Of a DNA stretch of 64,000 nt, positions 12,523 through 25,720 are shown piece after piece. A model generated the notes under the pieces. The model was not told the origin of the DNA. It did not search any database and saw only the letters and a list, made by a program, of their open reading frames with translations. The position numbers and the translations under genes were made by a program. The DNA comes from Hyperoplus lanceolatus (taxonomy: Eukaryota > Chordata > Actinopteri > Uranoscopiformes > Ammodytidae): contig CM049418.1 of NCBI GenBank assembly GCA_026929865.2, positions 11,044,001 to 11,108,000 on the forward strand. Direction: 5' to 3'. Each line of letters begins with the position of its first letter. Positions within the stretch are counted from its first letter, which is position 1.

Positions 12523-12806
12523 GTTCATGCACACGGTAAATGTTAGGTTACGACCCAAGGCAATTTGCAATGATGGGCTCGGATGGGCGGAGTGTATACA
12601 TGTATACTGTACTTACAAGTGTGTGTGCATGCCTCACACACAAATACACACACACACGCAAGCACACACAGGATTCATGCACAGTAAATGTGAGGTTACG
12701 ACCCATGCAATGTGCAAGGATGTACTCAAATGCATAACAGCGTACATTGGAAGGCCGAATGTATATACATGTACATGCATACTGTATTTACAAGTGTGTG
12801 TGCATG
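12512..12806. repeat. Diverged tandem duplication, ~120-145 bp units
   Basis: Copy 1 (12512-12631) and copy 2 (12662-12806) share, in order, ACACAGGRTTCATGCACA, GTAAATGTKAGGTTACGACCCA, GTATACATGTAYAC and TGTAYTTACAAGTGTGTGTGCATG. Copy 2 has an extra ~30 bp in the middle. A short CA tract separates them. Confidence 0.8.
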
Positions 12807-12959
12807 GTCGCGCATACGGAATGTGGGATGTTTCGACATGGTATAAGGATGAATGAGAGTGAGGGGGTGGCAGGTATGACAGGCTTATAGCATCGCTCTT
12901 TCCATGCGTCTTTCACCTTCTTTTATCCCATCACTCCCTCAAGGACCATTCCAACCCCC

Positions 12960-12962
<3 letters not shown>

Positions 12963-13018
<56 letters not shown>

Positions 13019-13031
13019 ACACACACACACA
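12963..13031. repeat. (CA)n microsatellite
   Basis: 69 bp with one ACC interruption. Confidence 0.97.
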
Positions 13032-13233
13032 ACAAACACTCCTTCCCCAGGTGGTGACATTAACATTGTAAAAGAGAAGGTCATGCGGTTGATCAGCGCG
13101 TGTTCTGCAAAGGGATGTGATGTGGTGTGTGGGTGTATGTACTGTATGTGGCTGCGTGTAATTATGCAAGTTTGCATGGTGCGTGTGTGTTTGGACCGTA
13201 ATTATGCATCTCTGGTGTGTAATTATGCGCTTC

Positions 13234-13234
<1 letters not shown>

Positions 13235-13289
<55 letters not shown>
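13235..13289. repeat. (GT)n microsatellite
   Basis: 55 bp, opposite orientation to 12963-13031. Another interrupted GT tract lies at 13377-13411. Confidence 0.97.
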
Positions 13290-13292
<3 letters not shown>

Positions 13293-14213
13293 TGCAAACA
13301 CCTTTATGCATGCACATGAGTCTGTCTATGTGCTGGTCTCTAGGCCTGAGATGTATGTTCAACTTGCATCTGCACATGTGTGTGTGTATGTGTGTGTGTG
13401 TGTGTGTGTGCATGCAAAGGAATCAAGAGCCAAAGGCGCCACACAATAGCCAAGATAAAGGGCCCCCGCTACGGCTTGATTTGGACAATCGCCGATCGGG
13501 AGAGCCAGCCTCTGTGTTGGCTCTGCATAAAGCCAGCATCCATTTCCTAAAAGGCTTTGGGGATGATTCCTTCATGCGAGCCAGGATAAGCCGAGGCAAT
13601 CCAATGTTCCAGCGGCACAACCTCCACCTCCAAATCACTTTCTGTGGCACGTAGTGATGACCCAGTCCCTCAACCTACACGCAAGCTTCAGTATTGGCAA
13701 GCATCAGTCATTCCACAATTGTGCCATTTTACTTGTTTATCCACCACAATCCCATTTTAAACAATGAAGAAGGAACAGAGCACAGTGCAGTGGTGATCAA
13801 GAATCGATGAGCCTATGTCACACCAAGCATTGTGATTCATCCTAGTGTGGAAAGCACATGTCCTTATAAGGATACAAATTACACATTTCTTATTTTCTAT
13901 TCAAGCTACACAGAGAGCCTTGACAGAGTGTCAGCTAGGCAGCATGCATTGAAACACAATGTAGCATCACTGTATGAATGCAGTCAAAGACCAGACGAAA
14001 GGGGCAATTCCTTTCCATTTTTATTGTACGTGCATTAATGTTTCTTGTCAAACCAAATATCGTCAACGCTTAATTGACTCAACAATTTCCAAAAGTTTGT
14101 AAAAGCTGCCATACTGAGAAATACAGAGCGAGAGTTTTGTGGAGCTGACAAGCTTCATCAACTTTGTGTCGACTCATTTGGCTTGAATGTAACCGACATT
14201 CATTCATATGAAA

Positions 14214-14235
14214 AAGTTACGCACTATTGCTTTAA
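14214..14235. mobile_element. Single terminal arm of the TTAA MITE family
   Basis: AAGTTACGCACTATTGCTTTAA matches the right end of the 34440-34594 element (one difference over the 22 bases). No partner arm was found within 300 bp to the left, so this is a half copy or a very diverged element. Confidence 0.55.
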
Positions 14236-14247
14236 GGTAAAGAAAGT

Positions 14248-14248
<1 letters not shown>

Positions 14249-14284
<36 letters not shown>
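14249..14284. repeat. (GA)n microsatellite
   Basis: 36 bp next to the MITE arm at 14214. Confidence 0.95.
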
Positions 14285-14286
<2 letters not shown>

Positions 14287-15370
14287 CTCCCGTGGCCTGG
14301 CAGCTGATCCTCTCCCCTTCCCTCTTTTGCTGCCTCCCGACTGTTAGCACCCCGCTATGTCGCTAATAAAAAGCCTGGGTTATAAATATGAAGAGAAGAA
14401 CATTGCATAATGCCCTTAAGGAAGGCCCAAAACAGCACTAAACAGATAAATGTAATGGGGTGGATACGCCTCATTAATTAAAGGATAACCGTGTTTAGTT
14501 TTTTTGTATTTTTTGGGAGATGCCGTGATGGGAGACAAGGCGCTATGAATAATATTCTGGGCTGATGCTAGCAGGGTTGAAAAGGGCAGGACTATGAGGG
14601 GGTCGTGAGCTGGAGGGGGTAAGGGCGGCTGCATTATTGTTAATGTACAGAGGCAAAGGTGGGGGGCCGTCACATCATTGCAAAGATGACCGATGATTCA
14701 CTGCAGCACCTTGCTTGCAGGATTGTGTCATTCAGGATAATGTATAATTATATATTCTTTATATATTTAGATCTTCAATGTGACACACTGTTTCTGAAAG
14801 TGTCATGTTCTGGCAACTGGCAATGTCTTTATATTGACATGCAAATGTCTGTATTAGGGATGGATACAAGCAAGAGTATGACATTGTGTTTTATCTTATT
14901 GTAATAGCTTGTATGGCGAGAGTCCGCATACAGTTAGCTTAGCTCAGAGACTGGAAATGGGTGGAAATACCTAGCCTGGCCTGGACTACTCTGGCCATAT
15001 GTTCCAATCAGTATGCTGCAGCAGGATTGTTGTTCTTATTGTAGCTTCCTCATATTGTATGTTATTGCTGTATATGCGTGGTGTCGACCTCTTATGATTT
15101 CAACAGCGTTTGCACGGAATGCGCGTTGTGATTGACACTGTCATCCTCCGCAAATTGGAAAAAGATTCCTCTCTGGCACCGACATGACATTTTGATGATT
15201 TCGGACTATTTTATTTATTTATTTATTTGTACATCTGGCAGGGAAGGTTTGTTTGCTCATTCTATAAAGTGAGTAACATTCATGTCATAGATGAATAAAC
15301 ACAGGCGCCTGCCTTGTGTTGCTACACAATGGACTGACCGCCCGTTTATTGCTTTGTCGCTTGCTTTTCT

Positions 15371-15600
15371 TTAAAGGTGCACTAAGCAATTTCAGGGGCG
15401 GGGTATTTGTTAACATTTGCAGAGCCTGTTAGTTAGTTTACAAAACATATTTTCATATAATTTTAAAGGATTAATCACAGTTTTAACCTATGGTAAGTCT
15501 GCACAACAGTCACATTAGTCCTCACATCTACTGGAAAAATATGGCCTGCGATGAACCGCGGGAAACTAAATTGACTTTCCCTTTTTTCATCTAATTTTTA
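15371..15600 (+). repeat. Dispersed repeat, TTAAAGGTGCA family, copy 1
   Basis: TTAAAGGTGCACTAAGCAATTTCAGGGGCGGGGT...TTAGTT...CAAAACATATTTTC parallels 52815-52985 for about 100 bp, then diverges. The right boundary is approximate. Confidence 0.6.
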
Positions 15601-16072
15601 TGATTCACTGTTTTACTTTACTGTCTGTGTTTACGGCCAATCCTTGTTCATTGCCATTTGTAATTCCGCAACACACTTGATAGTTTTTAATCGAAGGGAA
15701 AAAGTTTGGGCATGGCACTTAATCCAGAGGGGTACTCTTTCACACGGTGTGCATGTGACTGTGTGTGTGTATGTGAGTGTGTCTATGCCCATGTCTTCTC
15801 CCCTGCCATTGCGTGCTGGGGCCTGTGTCTCCCATTGATTCGGTGAGTTGGGCCAAGCCATCACTTTGAGGTGACAGCTAAATGACCAGTAGCCCTAGGC
15901 AGTGGCCCATCTTAGCCCGACAGCCCTTTGTGTGTTTGCGTTGGCGCTGCCTAATCGATACCAAATGATACCCGGCGCAGGAGCTCATCAGCGGTGGCCG
16001 TCGCAGCTGACAGAGACGGTAATCTATAGCTTCACTGAGCAATACTTGCACCGCACCCATCCACCACACACA

Positions 16073-16073
16073 T

Positions 16074-16116
<43 letters not shown>
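16073..16116. repeat. (CA)n microsatellite
   Basis: About 22 units. Confidence 0.95.
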
Positions 16117-16120
<4 letters not shown>

Positions 16121-17255
16121 ATCTGAAAATCTCTGAAAAAGCACTCACTCCCCTATTTAGTTGAGACACTGCAGGCAAACATTTTTAGTGTATGAAAGCA
16201 CTGGTCAATTCTGAGATGTTTGTCTTCTTTCCTTCAATAACATGTCATCTTTCATACTAGTTTAAATGAAAAAGTTCCGAAATGCAAATTTGGGTGTTAA
16301 TTTCACTAAACCTTGTCTTGTTAGTGCCTATCTCCTATACAACCATCTTTAACGGCCATTGTGTCAGCATAAGTTTTTTTCAATACTCTTAACCAAAACA
16401 ATCTCAACTTCTAGGACTTACATCGACTAAACGTTCTTTCGTTCTTAGCACTAATCCGAAGGTCATTACAGAAGGATTTTCTCATTGTCTGATTCATGAA
16501 ACCATTTATTATCCAACCTCTAGATTCTTTGTATATTAAACATATGCAAAAATTAATGAGACATTTGCATATATTCAAACATTTCCAGAAACAAAATGTA
16601 ATACAAAACTTAATGGTTTGAATGTGAGACATCAACTGGCAAAGCTTCACGAGGATCTCTATATAGAAAAATATATATCACCCTGCAGTGTCTGCCCTTC
16701 AGGGTTTCAAATCCTTCCCTTTACTGGATAATAACTCTAATAACTCTGGCCCCCAGATTTCAGACTCCTTGGAGAGTAGAGAGTTGAGAGAGAGGGGAAA
16801 CTGCTATGCCTACAGGGCCAAGGAGGAAGCAGAAAGGGTGGGGAGGTGGCACTTATTTTTTTGTCCTATAGAGACATCTAAATAGCAGAGCGCCCTGGCT
16901 TTGGCCCTGGTGTATTCTCAACGGGGATGGCTGGCATGTGTGTGTGGGGGGGAGGGGTGATGCGTTTGGCCAGAAGGGATGTGGGGTGCTCCTTATTGGG
17001 ACCCTCCGGAGCCCCCCGACATAAGCAAAGCAGAGACGGAGGCAGTGGAGACACAAAGAGAAGAGGAGCTGGAGGGCTGGGAGATAGAACCCAGAGATAG
17101 ATGGTGAGAGACAAAGCTAATTGACCTGCCTTCCAGACAGGTGACGGATGAAGAAACAGACCTCTTAACAAGCTGAATAAGGATAAAGCTGACACTGGAG
17201 AAAATACTCATTTTGAGCATTTGCTATTAGTAATAGGCCACAGCTTTGAAATCCG

Positions 17256-17330
17256 TATTTTCAATTCAAGAACTTACAAGTCCCTATGTATCACAGAAGT
17301 GTAGCCATGTTTCTGTTATTAAGTGTCATG
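17256..17330 (+). repeat. Dispersed repeat TTTTCAATTCAAG..TTACAAGTCCC, copy 1
   Basis: TATTTTCAATTCAAGAACTTACAAGTCCCTATGTATC...AAGTGTCATGAT parallels 25721-25820 in motif order. Confidence 0.5.
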
Positions 17331-18091
17331 ATTTATTTTGACTATACATTAGACCACTATAGTACATGGTAAGAGTTTGAATACTCGCAGTGCCAGGGTG
17401 TGCTGCCCTAAAGAAAGCAAAGAAAAGAAAAGAAAGAGAAATGTGAAGGTTGAAAAAAAGCCCTAGACAGCAGTCCTCCTCCTTTTCTTCCTCCTCCTCC
17501 TCCTCTTCCTCATTGACTAACAGCTCCATCTCTCCAGGCAGCCGGTGCCTCACCTATATAGCTTCAGATAACGCGCCACGGAAACAGCTTAATTACACAC
17601 ACACGCACACGCCCTTATCAGACGACATTAGCCTCACAGTAACAATCAGGGCCCCGCCGTCAGCCCCTCTGTCTAAAGCCTGGCAACGCAGTTTTTTTTT
17701 TTTTTTTTTTTTAACACAGTGCAGGCTTCAAGCTGATAACAGACACCGCCAGTTGTTAAATCACAATTTGCTGACGGAGTTTGAGGGAATAATGCACATT
17801 TGGTTATAAAACCTGACACCTCCTTAACACACACAGTCAATTTTTATTGTTTTTGTATGGGCGCCTTAATAGACACTTACAGGCTCTCGAAACGGTATTT
17901 AAGCAGCAAAGTCAGTTTAGTTTTGTTGGATCTAATGCTTAGATTTACGTCATTGCCAGTCATTGTAAGTCACTGTTTGCAGTTTTGAGTGCATTGCTCA
18001 AAGGACATTAGAACTGAACCTGTACTTTTTTTCTTAGGAGCATGTCCCCGCTAAACCTCATCGGTTGCTGGAAGTTGACGCGACTCGTGGA

Positions 18092-18123
18092 TGTGTGTTG
18101 GTGTTGGTGTGTGTGTTGGTGTT

Positions 18124-18161
<38 letters not shown>
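18092..18161. repeat. (GT)n with GTTGGTGTTG interruptions
   Basis: Two blocks of GTGTTGGTGTTG precede a pure GT run. Confidence 0.95.
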
Positions 18162-18164
<3 letters not shown>

Positions 18165-18555
18165 TGGGGGGGGATCTTCAAAGCACCTTTCATCTAGCGG
18201 GAAAGCAACAATGATGAAGCACTCAAGAGCACAAAAAAAACCTGGTGACCTCTGCCTAATGGAGCAGAAAGACATTTCCCATTGCTTTCTCCCCCGGAGC
18301 AGACACAACAGAGAACACACATCTATACAAAGCATTCCCAATACCAGGGACCTCCCCTCTCTGTCTCCCCCACATACATTACACTATGCGGATGACAAGG
18401 TAAAGAACTCCTGTGCAAATAAGGTTTAAGACAATGTCGGATCTCAGGTGATTAGCAAACACATTGGTATGCAGGGATATAGACAACATCATCCCAAGGT
18501 CCAAAACAATGAAAATGTTTCAATATACTCATGCTTGAACTATTCCAACTAATTC

Positions 18556-18605
18556 TAAAGCTATAGTGCATAACCGCTGTCGCCCCAATGAGGAATTGAG
18601 TAGTT
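18556..18605. mobile_element. Truncated copy of the TTAA MITE family
   Basis: TAAAGCTATAGTGCATAACC followed by GCCCCAATGAGGAATT matches the right arm and adjacent interior of the 34440-34594 element read in the opposite orientation (GCCCCCATGAGGAATT). Similarity fades after about 50 bp. Confidence 0.55.
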
Positions 18606-19610
18606 AAGAGTTTACATCCGCCCAAAAATGTGCACAGTATGTGGCAAGTTGAAATACTGTACCACAAATTGTGTTCCCAATAGTGCACACATTCGCCACG
18701 CTGTTTTCAGCTTCACAAAAGAAAAAAAAAATGCTGTTTGCACATTGGGATAATCCATCTCCCTGCATTAACAATAGCAAAACATGGATACGTCTAAATG
18801 CTGGAAGTGGCTCTTACAAGTAAACACAGCGCCCGACCTTGAGAGAATGATCCAGCACATTATTAAGAGGTCTTAGAGAGGGCTCGGCATACAACAAGTG
18901 TATAAAGACATCTGCCGCGCCATCTCAAATAGCTTGTGACAAAGTGTGGAGAACGTCCTTTGTTCTGGCATTAAGTCTGGGGAGCTGGGAGAGAGGTGAC
19001 GGTGAAATAGGATCGAGAAAAGAGGGAGCATCTTGAGACTGAGAGAGAGAGAGAGATGAATGATGGAGAGGATGGAGAGATTGCAGGGAAGAGGAGAGAA
19101 TGGCATGGGTGGGGGGCACATGGAGGGATAATCCCAAGCACTGGAGCAGTGTTGGGCTCGCCGGGGAGGAGAACTCTGTCTTTCTTTAACTGGATTTGGG
19201 TGAGTCGCTGTTTATCGGGCGCACAAAGTCGCTCTGGGCTGTCAAAACCATCCTAAGCTAATCAGAAGGCATTTCAGCCATTTTGCTTTTCGGAGTGCAA
19301 AGTGCATATTGGACATGACAGTGTGCATGTGTGCTTGCTATGGATGAGAGAAGAGAATGAATATGGTGCTTGTTGCTGTGTGTGTGTGTGTGTGTGGGTG
19401 TGAGGTCGGCGACAACAGTGGTTTTTACACTGGGGTTAGCAGCTTGTGTCAGGATTTGGGGGCGGGTGGGGGGTCTGTGCTCCCCGGATGTGGGGGGGGA
19501 CCCCCATTGTGTGCGGCAGCCTGGCTAATCTTCATTACCGCACACAATGCTGGGGCAAGAGAATGGGGCATTGGCTGGAAAAAGGCACAGAGAAAAACAA
19601 AAGAGCAGCG

Positions 19611-19613
<3 letters not shown>

Positions 19614-19689
<76 letters not shown>
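19614..19689. repeat. (GA)n microsatellite
   Basis: About 38 perfect units. Confidence 0.97.
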
Positions 19690-19691
<2 letters not shown>

Positions 19692-20047
19692 TATAGATAA
19701 AGGGAACAGTGAAGCGGAAAAACTCTGCTTCCACCTTATACAGTGCCAGTCAAGAGAGAGAGGGGGCCTTTTCGGAACCCCAATCACGTCCGCAAAACCC
19801 GTCAAGTGCGACTGCGGCACCGTGCCCCAAACCCGATAAGAGCCAAAATGGTTCATTCTTACAAGCGGTCTCAGCGGGCTGAATGAGAAATAAGAAGTCA
19901 CCTCTTGTCTTTAGCCAACTGCCTTGCCTGTGTTAAGCCCTCTGTTTTGCCTTGCAGGTGTCGTATAACACTCGGCTCATCCGAATGGGCCCACAGTCTT
20001 CACTCGTCGCAACAACCAAACCTTGGGTAAAGCTGTGAAGCAAAGAT

Positions 20048-20074
20048 TGTGTGCGTGTGCGTGTGTGTGTGTAC

Positions 20075-20135
<61 letters not shown>

Positions 20136-20152
20136 CGTGTGTTTGTGCGTGT
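20048..20152. repeat. (GT)n microsatellite, interrupted
   Basis: 105 bp with GC, AC and TT interruptions on both sides. Confidence 0.96.
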
Positions 20153-20530
20153 GCAAGAGCAAGTGCATGTGCAAGTGGCAAGAAAATGAGTTCTAGCAGC
20201 CAAAGCAGGTCAGTGGCACAGTCTGGCAAGGCCAAGGTGGATTAGCTTGGGGGTCGCAGACGTGTTGGAGCATATTGCTTCTTTCATTGTGTATTTTTCT
20301 TGCAGGGGAAGCTGTGCCGGGTTACGCAATAAGAGCGTGTCGGCCACTTTATGTACATGGGCCGCCGCATGTCGCTCCGTCTTTTTATTCCCAGCGCAAT
20401 GCTTTCAAAACAAACCTGAGCAACAAAGATTAGGCCCCAAGCCGCTTAAAATATTGAAAGACGTCTCCTCTCCTCACCACTGCCACCGCTGATGCTGCTG
20501 CTGCTGTGGGCTCTCACCAAGAGATAGTGT

Positions 20531-20542
20531 AGAGAGAGAGAG

Positions 20543-20630
<88 letters not shown>
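20531..20630. repeat. (GA)n(GT)n compound microsatellite
   Basis: About 8 GA units followed by about 42 GT units. Confidence 0.97.
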
Positions 20631-20632
<2 letters not shown>

Positions 20633-20856
20633 GGTATGTGAGTTTAGGTTGGATGAGGATAGGTGCATGCTGAACCCGTTCACCCCTCCCTGTGCAGAGT
20701 GGATGGCTTTCCAGCGGGTAGCATAAGCGCAGTGCGAGGACTTTTCACCCCAATTTCATCCCGACAATATACGGCTGCTCGGCGGACAAAGGTTCAGTGG
20801 GCGGATGCACTAAGAAAGGGTGTCGGGGAACTCGGTGGCTATGGCTTTTAGCTCTG

Positions 20857-20860
<4 letters not shown>

Positions 20861-20941
<81 letters not shown>
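20861..20941. repeat. (GT)n microsatellite
   Basis: 81 bp, perfect. Confidence 0.97.
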
Positions 20942-20942
<1 letters not shown>

Positions 20943-21025
20943 GCCGTCCCCACAAGTAGAGCAATTTGTTGGAAGAAGCGGGTGATTGCAAAGGGCAAAG
21001 GGTAAATTTGCAGTTATAGTTTAAA

Positions 21026-21027
<2 letters not shown>

Positions 21028-21101
<74 letters not shown>

Positions 21102-21106
21102 ACACC
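21028..21106. repeat. (CA)n microsatellite
   Basis: 79 bp, inverted relative to 20861-20941 with 86 bp between them. Confidence 0.97.
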
Positions 21107-21216
21107 AGCTGCTCAGCTAAATATTCGAGAAAAACAAACACTTTTCTTCTTGATGCACACACAAACAGCTAAAAAAACACTCACAGACAGATAAACCCAA
21201 TAAACTCTGTCTGTGA

Positions 21217-21265
21217 AGCTCTCTCTCTCTCTTTGTCTCTCTGTCTCTCTGTCTCTCTCTCTCGT
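21217..21265. repeat. (CT)n tract with GTCT interruptions
   Basis: About 49 bp of CTCT and TGTCTCT. Confidence 0.9.
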
Positions 21266-22107
21266 TCTTCCTTGCATCTTTCACAGACACATACACACCA
21301 ATGAAAATTATTGATGTGCTCTCTTATAAAACAGTGGCTGCTCCCCAACGTATTCCTGGCAACATCACAGGCTGAAAATAGCTGCCGACCCAAATAACTT
21401 TCCCCGCTGGAACGTCGGCGAAAAAGGAGCCAGACCACATGTGCCACCGGCGACTGGCTTTACTAATTGCCGTCATTTTACAGTGAAATAATATCTGGGG
21501 CAAAAAAAAAAAGAGTGAAGAACGCGTGGCAGTAAACTGAGGAAGAGAGGGGTGGTGGGTAGGGACGGGGATGCCTTCTTTTTTTTAGCTTTTTTCTTTA
21601 GCATAAGTTATAAGATGCTTTTCCCTGAAAACAGGCAAGGGGGAATTGGCTGGTGAGACATTCATGTGACAACATCAGTTTAGTTAAAAGATAGTGGGGG
21701 AATTTTTGTTTTCAATATTTTGAAGTCACAAGCTGGTATTTTGCCTCTATTTTCCCCACTGGATAGTTTCTTGTATTGATGTATAGCGTTGAATAATAGA
21801 ATTCCTGGCACTTGATAACATACAAAACCAATGAAAACATGTACATTCCCCTAATGTGCTAAGCTTTTGGCAAATAAAACGACCACTTATTCTGAGCCTT
21901 TTTTCTTTTATAAAAACACCACAGGGTTTACTGTGAAGTGAATTGCGGTTGATTTCACTGTACAAAATTCCCCTTTCAAGAGAAAAAACTGGGATTTTCT
22001 GAATCCAGCGTCGTTTTGAAATTGGCTCACTATCTTTGCCCATGTCCTAGCAACGTACGCCTAACACGATTGTACCAAAACTAGTAAAGTTTTGACCTGC
22101 TTTCACA

Positions 22108-22111
<4 letters not shown>

Positions 22112-22169
<58 letters not shown>
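22112..22169. repeat. (CA)n microsatellite
   Basis: About 29 units. Confidence 0.96.
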
Positions 22170-22170
<1 letters not shown>

Positions 22171-22918
22171 CTGCAAATACTGCACGTACAGGGGGAAGAG
22201 AGAGGGAGGGAGGCATAAACACAGATGTCTTTGGGCAGCCAGCCTCAGATCTTAACTAGCAGCAGGAGATTCATCTAATCAAAGGGTTGCCAGCCCAATC
22301 ATTAAGGCTAAAACACACAGTGCTCCTCTCACATACCAGAACAGTACAATGGGGGAAACAGAGGTACGCTGTCACGTTGATAAATGCCTCTTCCCACTGC
22401 TCTCATTAAATGGCAGAAGGGGGCACTTCCCGGGCCATTCCGAGAGTTAAGCAGGTCGGCAAACATCTTCCGAAGCCACTCTGTCTGTCTATCATGACAG
22501 TTATATACAGCCTTTTATTTCCACAAGGCTGCATGTCAAAATAATATACTTTCTCATTGAAGAATTGTGCTTTCAGGCATTGACATTTTGGCTAATCCCG
22601 ATATAAGCTGAATCAGTCTCATTTTTTGAGGGTAACGAGACGTATCGTATCCAGACAACTTATCCCTGCGGGGGCTTGGAATGACTGAAACTGCATGACG
22701 TGCCCTGTCAGCTGGAGAGAGCAGCAGTGTCTTATGGGTAATATGGGAAGCAGTTTAATCTACCAGTGAGTTTTAGCATCAGCCTGCTGGGCATCGACAA
22801 ACATCTTTTATCTGTTTCTGACCAATCATGTGAGCCTTCAACTCTGGTTTTGAGGTGCCAAAATCGACACAACGCAACTGTATATTCCAAGTTAACAATG
22901 GGATGCAGCTTTGAGATT

Positions 22919-23155
22919 GGATGGATGGATGGATGTAGGGATGGATGGATGGATGGATGGATAGATGTAGGGATGGATGGATGGATGGATGGATGGATGG
23001 ATGGATGGATGGATGGATAGATGTAGGGATGGATGGATGGATGGATGGATGGATGGATGGATGGATGGATGGATGGATGGATGGTTGGATGGATGGATGG
23101 ATGGATGGATGTAGGGATGAATGGATGGATGGATGGAGTGATAGATGGATGGATG
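22919..23155. repeat. (GGAT)n tetranucleotide tract
   Basis: About 237 bp of GGAT with GTAGGG interruptions. ATAGATGTAGGG occurs twice 56 bp apart, a sign of internal duplication. Open frames here are spurious (WMDG / SIHP repeats). Confidence 0.97.
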
Positions 23156-23289
23156 AAAAATGTACAGACATACTGGCCTAACTTGGAGACCAGGGAGCTT
23201 TGGAGTAGCGAGGCTATAGCAGGTGGAAAAACACCAGTTGCTTGGCATGTCGGGGCAACTGCGGCCACGGCTTGAGTCCGGCATGCAAA

Positions 23290-23338
23290 GCACACACACA
23301 CACACACACACTGGTAACTGCATAGACACTCACAAGGA

Positions 23339-23376
<38 letters not shown>
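23290..23376. repeat. (CA)n microsatellite, two blocks
   Basis: Blocks at 23290-23311 and 23339-23376 separated by a short unique segment. Confidence 0.95.
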
Positions 23377-23377
<1 letters not shown>

Positions 23378-24806
23378 TGGACCGGACATGAATGCAACCT
23401 CTATACAAGATAGCATCCTTAGAAAGACCTTCACGAAAGCACACACACTCCTTAAACTTCAGCGAGGTCAGCTCTTGGCGACTCATAGCTGTGATCTTCG
23501 CCCGATGACTCTCTTTGCTTTACAAACTATCCAAGCGGGTGTGTCGGAGCATGGCGCGTCCTTGCGGCTGTCACCACCTAAAGCTTAGGGGGCCGTGATT
23601 GATGACTGGCTACTGATGACAACAACAAGCAGCGGTGTTTACTCAGGGTAAATTGCCCTTGTCTCTCTCCACCTTCCTGTCTCTCTCTCAGGGCTCAATC
23701 TTTGGAGAGAGAGAGGGAGAGAGAGATGGCCCACATGGCTGGATCTCTGGTTTTAGTGGATGGCTATAGGAGTCCTTCGGGGCAGGATTAGCCTCCACAG
23801 ACTGACAGCTAAACAAACAAATAGGGCCAGAGCCGCTCTATACCTCGCTTGCCAAGGCTGCCTAGCAACAGGTAGGCATTCGGCTGGGAGATGTTCACGC
23901 TCCATTATGTCAAAGCCAGTGGTGGCTATATACAAAATGCCTAAACATAGTTTGAATGTGTGATGGCCATTATGGAAGCCAATGGATTTCCTAATATGTG
24001 AGCAGCAGGCTGGAAGATTTAACAGACTGTGATCAATTGAGGAAGTTATGAGGGGGGGGGGGGGGGACTAAGGGAGCCGACTATCGCTTGAAGCCTTCAG
24101 GAAAAGAGAACTCAGGAAATCACCGCACCAAGGATAGTCCCATACACAAGCCCCTTGTAAAATTATCCATTATATGTTTGGTCAATTACACAAACTAGTG
24201 CAATGTAGGGGTTATTTTACGCGGATATGTTTACCTTTTGAACTGTTTTCATCTGTTTATGCTAAGCTAAGGTACCCGTGACCCCTTTAATGGACATATG
24301 AGTGAATGGTATCGGCCCTCTCATCTAACTCTCTGCAAGTGTATGTTTCCGAAAAAGTCAAACTAACTTTTGTTCTGCCACACTTTGAGTCCGTGTGAAT
24401 TTCTATGACTGCAGACTAGATTCATCCATGCATATCCCTCTGACTCCCTCCTGTCCGCTGGCACATGACATACAGTAGACACAGCTGCTATTAGAATGTC
24501 TCTTGAAAAAGCTAAAGGAGAATGTTGTGGTAAAAGTGAAAATATTTTTGGATGCAATGCGTGCACCAGAGGCCTCTGAGCGTTCACTTGAGTCTTTGCT
24601 TTGCACATACAAAAAAAAAACAAGACTTTATTCAGCATTGTGGTGGATTTTGATTGCATATGTCTCCCGAGTTCATCTTTTCGTAGAGAGACTGACTTTA
24701 AATGGGTTGGGGGGGGGGGGGTAGTGAAGGGTATATCAAGCGGAGCGGCTTTTGACTCTGTCTTCTCTGAATTTGAGAGAAAGAGAGAGAGTCATGAGAT
24801 AATGAC

Positions 24807-24809
<3 letters not shown>

Positions 24810-24848
<39 letters not shown>
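24810..24848. repeat. (GA)n microsatellite
   Basis: About 19 units. Confidence 0.95.
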
Positions 24849-24850
<2 letters not shown>

Positions 24851-25250
24851 GGTGGGAGATTCCGAGGCGTAAAACGAGTGCCTATAAGACTTCTCTTCCC
24901 TTTTTCTCCAACGCTCCCCTGCCAGTTGCCAAGCCGGATGGCAGTGGCGGAGCATGTCGGATCACTGTAAGGTGCTGTAACGGCTTCCCGATTTTGCCTC
25001 AAATGAAGTGAGAGTCATAGTCAAGCCATGTGCGCTGGTGTGAGGCGAGAAAGAAAGAAAAAAATTCACTCTTCCCACTGTTAATTAAACTCCGGGGTGG
25101 CAGACAGCCGGTGTTTTTTTTTTTTTTTTGGAAGACGGAAGCCATACATAAAGATGTACTTGTTCTACATGTTCCCTCTCCCTCTTTCCCTCCCCCATTT
25201 TTTTTTACTCTTCTTCTTCTTCTTCCCCCATCTCCTGCTCTGCGTCTCAT

Positions 25251-25291
<41 letters not shown>

Positions 25292-25535
25292 GACAGGGCC
25301 CAGTCAGCCGCGCGTCAGACAAATGAATACCTCCATCCGCGCATGCTCTTTCATCAGCGCTTCCCCAACCTTTTCATCAACGCCCATGCAGCAGTAGCAG
25401 GCACCTTTCGATGGCAATCACTTCGCCGGCTGCAAAGAGTGATGAGACAGGCGGTGGCAAGAGTTCACTGAGCGTTCCTTATGGCAGAATGGATGTTACT
25501 GGGTCAGGGGGTCGCCACTGCACATCCCAATGCAC

Positions 25536-25537
<2 letters not shown>

Positions 25538-25568
<31 letters not shown>
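25538..25568. repeat. (CA)n microsatellite
   Basis: About 15 units. Confidence 0.95.
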
Positions 25569-25570
<2 letters not shown>

Positions 25571-25720
25571 GTGCACCTGTTTTTCAATGCACCATGGTAA
25601 GATCATGAAATGAGCTGGGAACACTTTTTTCAGGAATATTTGACTTGCATTAGGAATTCTTTTTACTGTTACAGTAGGAAGAAGCTTTTGTGTCATACTA
25701 AGCAAGCCTTCTTGTAATCC

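Noticed and set aside
22919..23155. CRISPR-like regular repeat array
   Set aside because: Repeats are direct, contiguous, low-complexity microsatellites with no unique spacers. The same applies to the minisatellite, and the genome is eukaryotic.
22732..23397. Open frames rich in HPSI or WMDG repeats
   Set aside because: Direct translation of the GGAT tetranucleotide tract.
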